The notes beneath the pieces were generated by a model. It saw only the letters and a program-made list of their open reading frames with translations, made no database searches and was not told the DNA's origin. The position numbers and the translations under genes were made by a program. Shown here piece after piece: positions 38,341 through 50,500 of a DNA stretch of 64,000 bases. The DNA comes from Limnomonas spitsbergensis. Its lineage: Eukaryota; Chlorophyta; Chlorophyceae; Chlamydomonadales. Positions within the stretch are counted from its first letter, which is position 1. Every line of letters begins with the position of its first letter. Location of the stretch: NCBI GenBank assembly GCA_037349105.1, contig JAYJMM010000035.1, positions 992,001 to 1,056,000 on the forward strand. The letters run 5' to 3'.

Positions 38341-38800
38341 ATGCGGCTGAGCTTTGAGCGGGCCCAGAGGTGTAACGTTATTGATTGAATCCCGTATTCC
38401 CGTGGCATCACTGTTTCTCGTGGCAGCACTGAATCCCGTGGTAGCACTGAATCCCGTGGCCTGAATCCCGCGTTTAGCCCCCTTTCGTGTGACTCGTACT
38501 ACGGCCTGGCGATCAGGTTCCTCTTCCTCTTCACTCTTGGAGCATAGCACAAATGACCTCGGCCTTACGTTATGGGCTGCCTGTTCGAATCCATCAGACC
38601 TGGCCGTCAGCCCAACCTTCGTCATCAATGCCACTGACTTGCTAAGTATGACTTTCGTGGTCTGGTGCCGTCCTCCTGGCTCAGCCTTGCCTGTGCTAAT
38701 GGTATGAACATATGAATTATGAAACAAGTGTGCCACCTGCTGGCCCGGCCCCCCCTGGTCCTGCCCTTGCCTCTGGTAAGGTATGCTGCTTTGGCCCCTC

Positions 38801-39400
38801 TCACAGGGTCTGCATGCAGCCTGTCCTAGCGGAAGCCGTGGGGATATATAGCGGTGGGGGCGGCCTAGCCTGCTCAGTGGCAATGTTCGTGGCCAGAGGT
38901 GCAGGCATGTGCTCATCCCTGATCCTGGGTGCTTGTCTGCAATCACGGGCCATGTGCGTAAAGCTCCCACACTGGAAGCACGCCTTGGGTGCCCCCGTGG
39001 CTCCCCCCACATTGGCGGTCAGCACGGCAGCTTGATCAGCCCACGTGACGCCTTTGGGCTTTCCCTCAAAACGCGTCTGCTGAGCACTGGCTGGGGCGAT
39101 GGTGCCTCTGGATCCCTCTGGCTGCGACCTTGGTTTCTACGAGTTGCTTCTATCCCTCCTGCCTCGCCCAGCCTGGGGCTCTGCCTGCTCCTTGTGCACC
39201 CCTTCTGTCCCGCGTGCACCATGTCTTCCATTTCCAGGTTGAACTTCTCCTACAACACCACAGCCAACACCGTGATCTACTCATCATCAGTCTTGTTCAT
39301 GTACCCTGTCACCTTGATCACAAACTCCTTGTCTGAGCCTGATGGGTCTAGGCAGCCCCTCACAAAAGCTTATTTTACAAATAAATCTCAACCTCGAAAA
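38801..39400 (-). pseudogene. Decayed gag-like retroelement relic with CCHC zinc knuckle
   Basis: The minus strand encodes CFQCGSFTHMARDC, a C-x2-C-x4-H-x4-C zinc knuckle typical of retrotransposon Gag. Upstream, about 39235-39400 reads SDKEFVIKVTGYMNKTDDE interrupted by in-frame stops (TAG and a second TAG), and the two parts lie in different frames. No protease, integrase or reverse transcriptase is visible nearby. Likely an old non-functional copy. Confidence 0.55.
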
Positions 39401-40029
39401 TCTGCGTGATCTGAAGATCTCACTACATAGGGCAGGGCGAGGTCTTCCCAATGACCTCTTGTGCATGCTCAGTGGTCAACGTTAAGTACTCGGTCAAGAG
39501 GGTGGGGGTCCAAGCCCCTAAACAACCACGGTTTTCTTTCTTTCTCGAAGCCGAGATACCCTCCCAATAGTCCTTAGATGCAACTTCCATGTCAAATAAA
39601 CGGAAGAGTTTTGGAGAAGTAGGGGTGATGGGGTCATTTTCCCCCCCTGCCTTCAGCCCACATACCATAGTAAACTTACGACAGTGCATGACTCATTCAC
39701 CTCTCTAATATGAATCAATGATCTCTCATTCATGTGCTCCATATTAAGAACCGGCTGAAGGAGCTAGCGGGTGTGACGGCGACTTCCAAAGGAGATGGGC
39801 ACCTCACGCTCATAATCCTGGCAGCGGCAGAGGTATGTAGGTGGCCGAGGTAGAGAGGCTTGGCTTCGCACACGGATGGGACAAACTCATGGGCCTCCGC
39901 ATTATTTGCAAGATGTAGTAGCAACCTCGCAATGCAGGCAACAAGTACACGTTTCAGATGTTTGAAATGCACAATTTCTTGTTAATCAACATTTATTTAA
40001 GTGAATGATTCAAGCAACAATGGGCCTCA

Positions 40030-40215
40030 TTTGATTCAGACATGTACCGATTGAGACTGGGTTTGATTCAAACATGCTTGAACTATTTTTCTGTTTGGCC
40101 GGTACTTGATTCATAATGTTATCAACCTCCTCACTTGATTCAGCCAAATGTCCGCATGCGAATGGGTTTGATTCAAACATGCTTGACATGCTTTTTCTGT
40201 TTTATTCGTAGTTGA
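40030..40215. repeat. Two direct copies of a 110-bp sequence
   Basis: GGGTTTGATTCAAACATGCT and the flanking TTTTTCTGTTT ... TTGATTCA recur about 107 bases apart. AT-rich and non-coding. It lies downstream of the last exon called in the 40.3-51 kb gene. Confidence 0.75.
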
Positions 40216-40314
40216 TTCAGATGACCCCCATATGTGCTAACCAGAGCTCATGCCATGAGATTGAATATTATATACTCCTCATTATTAACCCTCCTAACTA
40301 ACCCTGCCTCTTAC

Positions 40315-41523
40315 CCTCTGCATGTCCGTGCCTCGGTTGGTGCTCTCAAGTGCGTCCAGCTGCTCATGCATGTACATGGTCCTGGCCAGGTCCTCCTTGA
40401 AGACGAATGCGTCCTTGATGCATGCCAGGGCGTGCTGGTGAGCCGGCAGCACCTCGCTCAGTGATGCAGACAGGTAGGACAGGATGTGCCCGTACATGTT
40501 GAGGTGGATGCGCATGCCATTGGCTGAGGTGTGCTTGCGCTCTTGGTACAGGTACCAGCCATACCAGGCTTCCACATCCGCAAACATTGCCAGGGTGAGG
40601 GGGGGGGCGCCTGGGTGGGTGTGCAGGTACCAGCCTAGGAAGGAGCTGATGTGGGGACACATCTTGTTGCGGATTGTGGATACCTTCAAGCGGGGCTTGT
40701 CATAGGGGGTGGGATCCATCCTCCTGGCTAGATGGCAGCACCACCGCTCAAGGGCGTGGAGCTCGGGCAGAAGGGTTGCCCATGCCTCCTTGCTGTTCTG
40801 CATGCCTTTGATGGTCCCTTCCCCCACAGGTGTTGTTGTTGCATGGCTCTGCTGCATGTCATACCTCACTTCCTGGAGAGGAGGGGGCTTGGCGAAGTCC
40901 ACGATTGCCTTAGCACGGAGTGGGACATAAAGAGTAGAGCCCACAATGCCCACCACGTCCTCCTCATCCTCATCCTCCTCATCATCTGACTCATCTTCAT
41001 CACGCTCCTTCAAGAGCAAATCTAGATCCTGCAATGACAAAGGCTGAAAGATGAACCTCTCCCTTGGGCCCTCCACCCGCAGTGTTGACCCCTTCCGCAC
41101 CCGTGCCGCCGTGCCAGCTGGCGTGTCAGCCAGGTCAAGCTGTACATGCCCACCCGCAGCGTTGTAGGTGCCCCATGCGCGTTCGACCCAGGCCTTGAGC
41201 TCCACCAGCTCCGTCAGCTTCATGACATTGCACAACGATGTTGTGTGGAGCTCGCTTAAGGGGATGAGCAATACCCTCGCACTTCTCTTATGGACGTTGG
41301 CAGCCTTCATAGCGGTGAGTTGTTCTGCTGAAGCGTAGATGATCTTTGACTCGAGGTGTCTCTTCATGGTGTTGATGACTACTGAGCTGCCGAACTCCTT
41401 CATGACGTTCTTGGCCACAGCCACTTGCACGTAAGGCTCCTCATCCGTCTTGAAGAGTATTGGGTAGGAGGCGTCCTTGTCAAAGTGTCCCCTGATACGC
41501 TCCACATACCACCTTGCTGATGC
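40315..41523 (-). CDS. Unknown gene, exon 5 (403 codons)
   Basis: Open for 403 codons between ATATAG and GTAAGA, phase 0 at both ends. Starts ASARWYVERIRGHFDKDA. Non-repetitive, with normal amino-acid composition, an acidic Asp/Glu run near the middle, then RWCCHLARRMDPTPYDKP and a helical C-terminal block (LAMFADVEAWYGWYLYQER). Looks like genuine coding sequence. The recombinase-like (SAM-like) reading of the end is a guess. Confidence 0.7.
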
Positions 41524-44500
41524 CTATATGATGGAGCGTGTGTGTGTGCATTTGTGGGTCAGCAAGTGGTCACGTCAGGGGTCAGCCACTGACAAGTCAG
41601 TAGTGAGGCCAGTGGTCAACCAGTGATCAAGCATGTGGTCATGTGAGTGGTCAAGTAGTGAGTGGACAGCCAGTGATCAAGTGAGTGAGGGGGGGGGAGG
41701 GTGTGATAACATGAGATGGCGTGAGAGTGTGTGCGTGAGAGTGCGTGTGTGAGAGTGTGTGCGTGGGAGCACGTGTGTGAGAGTGCGTGTGAGATAGAGT
41801 GCGTGCGTGAGAGTGTGTGTGAGAGAGTGCATGCGCATGTGTGTGTGTGTACGTGTGTGTGTGTAAGTGTAAGTGTGTGTGTGTGTGTGTGTGTGTGTGT
41901 AAGTGTGGGTCAACCAATGCTCAAGTCACAATATGCATCGTAAGATGCATGTTCAGCCCTCCCTCCACCCCTCTACCCTTACACGCACATGACATGCACA
42001 TCTCGCTCGTAGCTCTCCTCCTGCGCCTACATGCCACTCCGTCAGACTCTCATCAACAAAGGATCCCGCCATTGACCTTGCTTAGTCTAGGTACTCAGCC
42101 ATGCACGACCCATTGCCAAGAAATCACTAATCAATGTGAGCCCCCCAATTTCCTATCTTCCTTCTACCTTCTCCTTTCCTCCGGCCCACACTGCTTTGCG
42201 TGTTCAAGAAGACATGAAGGTTGACGCGTTGAAGCTGCAACAATAACCAACCTGAGGCTCAGCCTTGACCGCCGCCCCATTGTCCGAGCCGTTGACACGT
42301 CCTCTGCCGCCGTTCCCCGTCTGGACATCAGGTCCATCCACCTCACGCTTCACAGACACCTCCCTTGTGATCAGGAAGTCGCACACATAGCCCTCCACCT
42401 CGAGCCTCTCTGGCTCCGACGCCGCCCTGTCAGCTGCTGCCAGGTCCACTGGACCAATCTCCAAAACGTCAGGAGCGCCCACAGCGCCTCTGCCTCCGTG
42501 CAGACTGCCGCCACTGCCAGCGGCACAGCCGCTGAGGTCAGCGTGGGGGGACGCCGCTGTCGTTGTCTGTCCAGAGACTGAGCGCTTCCTTGGATTGACG
42601 TTGGGACCGCCTGTTGGGCATGGGAAGCATGGGTCAGTACGAGTGAGCATCAACATGCATGGGGACAACATCGGGGTGCATGGATGAACATGCGAGTGCA
42701 TGGGGGCAGCATGAGGGTGCATGAGGGCAGCATGGGTGCATGGGGCAACATAAGGGTGCATGGGGGCAGCATAAGGTTGCATGGGGGCAGCAGGACGTTG
42801 CATGGGGGCAACATCAGGGTGCATGAGGCAGCATGCGAGTGCAAGGGGGCAGCATGAGGTTGCATGGCAGCAGCATCAGGGTGCATGAGGGTAGCATCAG
42901 GGTGCATGGGGGAAACGTGAGGATGCATGGGGGCAGTGTAAGGATGCATGGGGGCAGCATTAGGTTGCATGGGGGCAACTTGAGGGTGTATGGGGGCAGC
43001 ATCAGGGTACATGGGGGCAGCATGAGGGTGCATGGGGGCAGCATAAGGTTGCATGGGGGCAACGTGAGGGTGCATGAGGGCAGCATAAGGTGAATGGGGG
43101 CAGCATGAGGGTGCATGGGGGCATAGGGGGCAGCATCTGGGTGCATGGGGGCGGCATGAGGGTGACTGATGGCAGCGTGAGGGTGCATGGGGGCAGCGTG
43201 AGGGTGCATGGGGACAGCGTCAGGGTGTATGGGGGCAGCATCAGGGTGCATGGGGCAGCATCAGGGTGCATGGGGGCAGCGTGAGGTTGCATGAGGGCAC
43301 CGTGAGGGTGCATTGGGGCAGCATGAAGGTGCATGGGGCAGCATGAGAGTGCATGGGGGCAGCATGACATGGCATGGAGGCAACATGAGGGTGCATGGGG
43401 GCAACATGAGGGTGTATGGGGGCAGCATCAGGGTGCATGGCGACAGCGTGAGGGTGCATGGGGCAGCGTCAGGGTGCATGGGGGCAGCGTGACGGTGCAT
43501 GGGGGCAGCGTGACGGTGCATGGGGGCAGCATGACGGTGCATGGGGGCAGCTGAGGGTGCATAAGGGCAGCGTGAGGGTGTATAAGGGCAACATGAGGTT
43601 GCATGGCAGCAGCATCAGGGTGCATGGCGGTAGTGTGAGGTTGCATGAGGGCACCGTGACAGTGCATAGGGGCAGCGTGAGGGTGCATGGGGGGAGCATG
43701 AGGGTGAATGGGGGAAGCATGAAAGTGCATGGGGGCAGCGTGGCGGTGCATGGGGGCAGCGTGAGGGTGCATGAGGGCAGCGTGAGGGTGCATGGGAGCA
43801 GTGTGAGGGTGCATGGGGGCAGCATGAGGGATCATGGGTTCAGCATCAGGGTGCATGGGGGCAGCGTGAGGAGCATGGGGCAGCGTGAGGGTGCTTGGGA
43901 GCAGCGTGAGGGTGCATGAGGGCTGCATCAGGGTGCATGGGGGCAGCGTGAGGGTGCATGGGGGCAGCATGAGGTCAGCCTGAATTCTGGATGTCAGCAT
44001 GCATCTACCTTTCCATGTTTACCCCCCACTGGCCCACTCCCACCACCACACAAACCAAATATTTCGCATCATCTCTTTATAGCCCTCACGTGCCTGCTTT
44101 TACTCATCTATTCCCACACCTCATCCAAGTCCTGCACTCCATCAACCAACCTTCTACATGCACTTACCCAGCGGCCCTCTACCTGCATCTCCACACACAC
44201 TTTTTCAACCACGTGTGAAAAAAATAAAATCACACATTTTCAATATAAGTATCACAATTACCATCCAGCCCACAAGATGCCAATCCAGCAAGTTTGCAGA
44301 CACCCCCATACGAGCTTCACCGAAAAGAGAATAAATTAACATCATGTCCACACAAACGCTAACAGCATGAACACCGACATATCAATACGCACCATGTCGC
44401 ACAATCTCCTCCGTTGCTCGTTGGATGGGTCCCAAGCCCTCATGACCCGACCTATGACACGTCGCTTCGTAGTCCGCCAAGCAGCGCAACACATGCATCA

Positions 44501-47500
44501 GGTCTGGTGGAGAGATGCGCTTGGTGCTGACAGCACAGTCCTTGCCATCTGGGTGCGGTAGGGAAGGCATGGGAGGAATGGGAGACATGGGATCAGGATA
44601 AGGATAAGAGTAGGTTGGAGACAGTTGGTGGGGAATGCATGCATCAGGTCCAGTGGAGAGATGCGCATGGTGCTAATAGCTCAGACCTAGACGCATGGAC
44701 ACGTCATAATAGTCAAGAGAGCAAAAGGGGTTATGGGAGTCACGGGCGGTATGGGGGAACTGGGAGGCATGGGAAGAAATTAGGAAGGGCAGAAGTAGGG
44801 TGTATAGGGTGGAGGCAACACGTGTTCCAGATGAAGCAGGGAGGTGTGCTTGGTGCGGACCGCGCCATCCCCGCCCCTGGACGAAGACAGGCAGAGGGTG
44901 CAGTGTGGACAAAGCGGGAGGGGGGCAAGACAAGGCACACCTGATCTCTGTGTTTATATTCCAACGTCCCCTCACTGTGCTTCCCTAAGCGTGCAAAATG
45001 TAGCCATGCACATGGGGCAAACGTGGCCACCATAGAGAGCACCATGACCAGGCCCGCCTAGAGCACCATCACCAGGCCCGCCTAGAGCACATGCATGGAC
45101 AAGTAGTTACGGGTCTAGGGTGAAGGGTTTTAACCCTGAATCCTGAACCCTAAAAGCTGAACCCTGGAGCACATGCATGAACAAGTAGTTACAGATTTAG
45201 GGTGAAGAGAACCCTGAACGAATCCTGAACCCTAAGAGCTGAACCCTGGAGCACATGTATGGGCAGGCAGCTGCACAACAGCCCTTCTGCCACCAGGGGG
45301 ATGAGCGCGTGGCCTCTTCAAAGCATGCAGTCCTTCCAAGCAAGCGTCTAGCAGCACCAGCCATGAGAATATACCATACCCTGTTTCCAAAATGTCTGCT
45401 TGTGCACTCATTCAGGGTTTGTGCACAGGGTTTGGCCGCACCATCGGTCAGACAGTCCCAGAAAGGTGCAGACCATGAAGGTCTGTGCTTGGAACAACAG
45501 TTTGCTTGCTGATAGTGCGGCTAGGAGCATTCATATATTGTAACAATTAAGTTGTGTGCATGAGGTCACTCAGGCTCCGTGTCACATCATCAGTGAGCAA
45601 GCTGTTGCCGTGGCAGCGTCTACTCATCCACCCAATAGCCAGCCTTGGATACTGCATACTGGCCCCCCTTGTCCCCTATCCCTATCCATGCCGCACCATT
45701 GGTCAGCATGTCCCAGATGTGCCTACATGCATCCCATGGTCTTGTTGCCCAACCGAATTCCAACTGACGAGGAAATGATGCCCCCTCTCCCCCCTTATTC
45801 ATGCCGCACCATTGGTCAGCATGTCCCAGATGTGCCTACATGCATCGCATGGTCTTGTTGCCCAACCGAATTCCAACTGACGAGGAAATGATGCCCCCTC
45901 TCCCCCCATATTCATGCCGCACCATTGGTCAGCATGTCCCAGATGTGCCTACATGCATCGCATGGTCGTGTTGCCCAACCGAATTCCAACTGACGAGGAA
46001 ATGATGCCCCCTCTCCCCCCATATTCATGCCGCACCATTGGTCAGCATGTCCCAGATGTGCCTACATGCATCGCATGGTCTTGTTGCCCAACCGAATTCC
46101 AACTGACGAGGAAATGATGCCCCCTCTCCCCCCATATTCATGCCGCACCATTGGTCAGCATGTCCCAGATGCGCCTACATGCATCTCATGGTCTTGTTGC
46201 CCAACCACATTCCAACTGACGAGGAAATGATGCCCCCTCTCCCCCCATATTCTACATATTCATGCCGCACCATTGGTCAGCATGTCCCAGATGTGCCTAC
46301 ATGCATCGCATGGTCTTGTTGCCCAACCACATTCCAACTGACGAGGAATGTATGCCCCCTCTCCCCCCATATTCATGCCGCACCATTGGTCAGCATGTCC
46401 CAGATGTGCCTACATGCATCGCATGGTCTTGTTGCCCAACCGAATTCCAACTGACGAGGAAATGATGCCCCCTCTCCCCCCATATTCATGCCGCACCATT
46501 GGTCAGCATGTCCCAGATGTGCCTACATGCATCGCATGGTCTTGTTGCCCAACCGAATTCCAACTGACGAGGAAATGATGCCCCCTCTCCCCCCATATTC
46601 ATGCCGCACCATTGGTCAGCATGTCCCAGATGTGCCTACATGCATCGCATGGTCTTGTTGCCCAACCACATTCCAACTGACGAGGAAATGATGCCCCCTC
46701 TCCCCCCATATTCTACATATTCATGCCGCACCATTGGTCAGCATGTCCCAGATGTGCCTACATGCATCGCATGGTCTTGTTGCCCAACCACATTCCAACT
46801 GACGAGGAATGTATGCCCCCTCTCCCCCCCTATTCATGCCGCACCATTGGTCAGCATGTCCCAGATGTGCCTACATGCATCGCATGGTCTTGTTGCCCAA
46901 CCACATTCCAACTGACGAGGAATGTATGCCCCCTCTCCCCCCATATTCATGCCGCACCATTGGTCAGCATGTCCCAGATGTGCCTACATGCATCGCATGG
47001 TCTTGTTGCCCAACCGAATTCCAACTGACGAGGAAATGATGCCCCCTCTCCCCCCATATTCATGCCGCACCATTGGTCAGCATGTCCCAGATGTGCCTAC
47101 ATGCATCGCATGGTCTTGTTGCCCAACCGAATTCCAACTGACGAGGAAATGATGCCCCCTCTCCCCCCATATTCATGCCGCACCATTGGTCAGCATGTCC
47201 CAGATGTGCCTACATGCATCGCATGGTCTTGTTGCCCAACCACATTCCAACTGACGAGGAAATGATGCCCCCTCTCCCCCCATATTCTACATATTCATGC
47301 CGCACCATTGGTCAGCATGTCCCAGATGTGCCTACATGCATCGCATGGTCTTGTTGCCCAACCACATTCCAACTGACGAGCAATGTATGCCCCCTCTCCC
47401 CCCATATTCATGCCGCACCTTTGGTCAGCATGTCCCAGATGTGCCTACATGCATCGCATGGTCTTGTTGCCCAACCACATTCCAACTGACGAGGAAATGA

Positions 47501-50500
47501 TGCCCCCTCTCCCCCCATATTCATGCCACACCATTGGTCAGCATGTCCCAGAGGCGCCTACATGCATCGCATGGTCTTGTTGCCCAACCGAATTCCAAAT
47601 GACAAGGAATGTATGCCCCCTCACCCCCCATATTCATGCCACACCATTGGTCAGCATGTCCCAGATGTGCCTACATGCATCGCATGGTCTTGTTGCCCAA
47701 CCGAATTCCAACTGACAAGGAATGTATGCCCCCCTCTCCCCCCATATTCATGCCGCACCATTGGTCAGCATGTCCCAGATGCGCCTACATGCATCTCATG
47801 GTCTTGTTGCCCAACCAAATTCCAACTGACAAGGAATGTTTGCTCCCTCTCCCCCCCTATTCATGCCGCACCATTGGTCAGCATGTCCCAGATGCGCCTA
47901 CATGCATCGCATGGTCTTGTTGCCCAACCGAATTCCAACTGACGAGGAAATGATGCCCCCTCTCCCCCCATATTCATGCCACACCATTGGTCAGCATGTC
48001 CCAGATGCGCCTACATGCATCGCATGGTCTTGTTGCCCAACCAAATTCCAACTGACAAGGAATGTTTGCTCCCTCTCCCCCCCTATTCATGCCGCACCAT
48101 TGGTCAGCATGTCCCAGATGCGCCTACATGCATCGCATGGTCTTGTTGCCCAACCGAATTCCAACTGACGAGGAAATGATGCCCCCTCTCCCCCCATATT
48201 CATGCCACACCAATGGTCAGCATGTCCCAGATGCGCCTACATGCATCGCATGGTCTTGTTGCCCAACCGAATTCCAACTGACGAGGAAATGATGCCCCCT
48301 CTCCCCCCATATTCATGCCACACCATTGGTCAGCATGTCCCAGATGTGCCTACATGCATCGCATGGTCTTGTTGCCCAACCGAATTCCAACTGACGAGGA
48401 AATGATGCCCCCTCTCCCCCCATATTCATGCCACACCATTGGTCAGCATGTCCCAGATGCGCCTACATGCATCGCATGGTCTTGTTGCCCAACCGAATTC
48501 CAACTGACAAGGAATGTATGCCCCCCTCTCCCCCCATATTCATGCCGCACCATTGGTCAGCATGTCCCAGATGCGCCTACATGCATGTCATGGTCTTGTT
48601 GCCCAACCAAATTCCAACTGACAAGGAATGTTTGCTCCCTCTCCCCCCCTATTCATGCCGCACCATTGGTCAGCATGTCCCAGATGCGCCTACATGCATC
48701 GCATGGTCTTGTTGCCCAACCGAATTCCAACTGACGAGGAAATGATGCCCCCTCTCCCCCCATATTCATGCCACACCATTGGTCAGCATGTCCCAGATGC
48801 GCCTACATGCATCGCATGGTCTTGTTGCCCAACCAAATTCCAACTGACAAGGAATGTTTGCTCCCTCTCCCCCCATATTCATGCCGCACCATTGGTCAGC
48901 ATGTCCCTGATGCGCCTACATGCATCGCATGGTCTTGTTGCCCAACCGAATTCCAACTGACGAGGAAATGATGCCCCCTCTCCCATCATATTCATGCCAC
49001 ACCAATGGTCAGCATGTCCCAGATGCGCCTACATGCATAGCATGGTCTTGTTGCCCAACCACATTCCAACTGACGAGGAAATGATGCCCCCTCTCCCCCC
49101 ATATTCATGCCACACCATTGGTCAGCATGTCCCAGATGTGCCTACATGCATCGCATGGTCTTGTTGCCCAACCGAATTCCAACTGACGAGGAAATGATGC
49201 CCCCTCTCCCCCCATATTCATGCCACACCATTGGTCAGCATGTCCCAGATGCGCCTACATGCATCGCATGGTCTTGTTGCCCAACCGAATTCCAACTGAC
49301 GAGGAAATGATGCCCCCTCTCCCCCCATATTCATGCCACACCATTGGTCAGCATGTCCCAGATGTGCCTACATGCATCGCATGGTCTTGTTGCCCAACCG
49401 AATTCCAACTGACGAGGAAATGATGCCCCCTCTCCCCCCATATTCATGCCACACCATTGGTCAGCATGTCCCAGATGCGCCTACATGCATCGCATGGTCT
49501 TGTTGCCCAACCGAATTCCAACTGACGAGGAAATGATGCCCCCTCTCCCCCCATATTCATGCCACACCATTGGTCAGCATGTCCCAGATGCGCCTACATG
49601 CATCTCATGGTCTTGTTGCCCAACCACATTCCAACTGACGAGGAAATGATGCCCCCTTCTCCCCCATATTCTACATATTCATGCCGCACCATTGGTCAGC
49701 ATGTCCCAGATGTGCCTACATGCATCGCATGGTCTTGTTGCCCAACCACATTCCAACTGACGAGGAAATGATGCCCCCTCTCCCCCCATATTCATGCTGC
49801 ACCATTGGTCAGCATGTCCCAGATGCGCCTACATGCATCGCATGGTCTTGTTGCCCAACCGAATTCCAACTGACGAGGAAATGATGCCCCCTCTCCCCCC
49901 ATATTCATGCCGCACCATTGGTCAGCATGTCCCAGATGCGTCGGTAGTGCAGCCACAAGAGGCAAGGCACCTTCTTGCTGGCCACGCTGCTGTCGGCACT
50001 CCGCTTCACCCAGTGGGGGCTGAGGTAATGTGCGCGCAACCTTTGGAGAAAGAGGAGGGAGCAGGCATCTTTCTTTCTTGTGCCTGGGATAATGGAGCGT
50101 GAGGCTGGCCGCCCACTCCATGGAAACCCGAGGCGCAAACCACATAGAACAGCCTTGGAGCCTTGATATGGCCCTCGGCGTCAGCTCAGAAAAGGCGTGC
50201 AGGAATGAGGGCAGGTAGGCTCATGAACTTCATTTGGACCTGTGTTGATCAGCTAGCATAGCCACCCGTCCACGATCCCTCTGCCCTCACACTCGAAGGA
50301 GGGTGTGGCTTAAATACTTCCACAGCATGCAGTGTGGGGGCTCATGCAGGGCCTCCGTCGAGAGCAACTTCTCTAGGCACAGAAGCACATACCTGCTACG
50401 CTAAGTATTTAAAACAATAGAGAAACAAAGCCATTTAATCCAGGGCCATCCACTAGTGAAGTTTGCACTTCGCCATGTCTGCCTGTCAGCTTTTACTCAC

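Noticed and set aside
38560..38600. tRNA or tRNA-derived SINE (B-box-like TGTTCGAATCC)
   Set aside because: The T-arm does not pair and no cloverleaf or A box could be fitted. A similar B-box-like word at 5744-5756 (minus) also lacks a cloverleaf.
42640..43980. MHPHAAP-type and MRVHGGS-type proteins
   Set aside because: Translations of a 21-bp minisatellite located in an intron; unit length divisible by 3 keeps frames open.
45687..49945. CRISPR-like array or a family of 67-codon proteins
   Set aside because: The 113-bp units are contiguous with no unique spacers. The overlapping small ORFs stop within each unit because 113 is not a multiple of 3.
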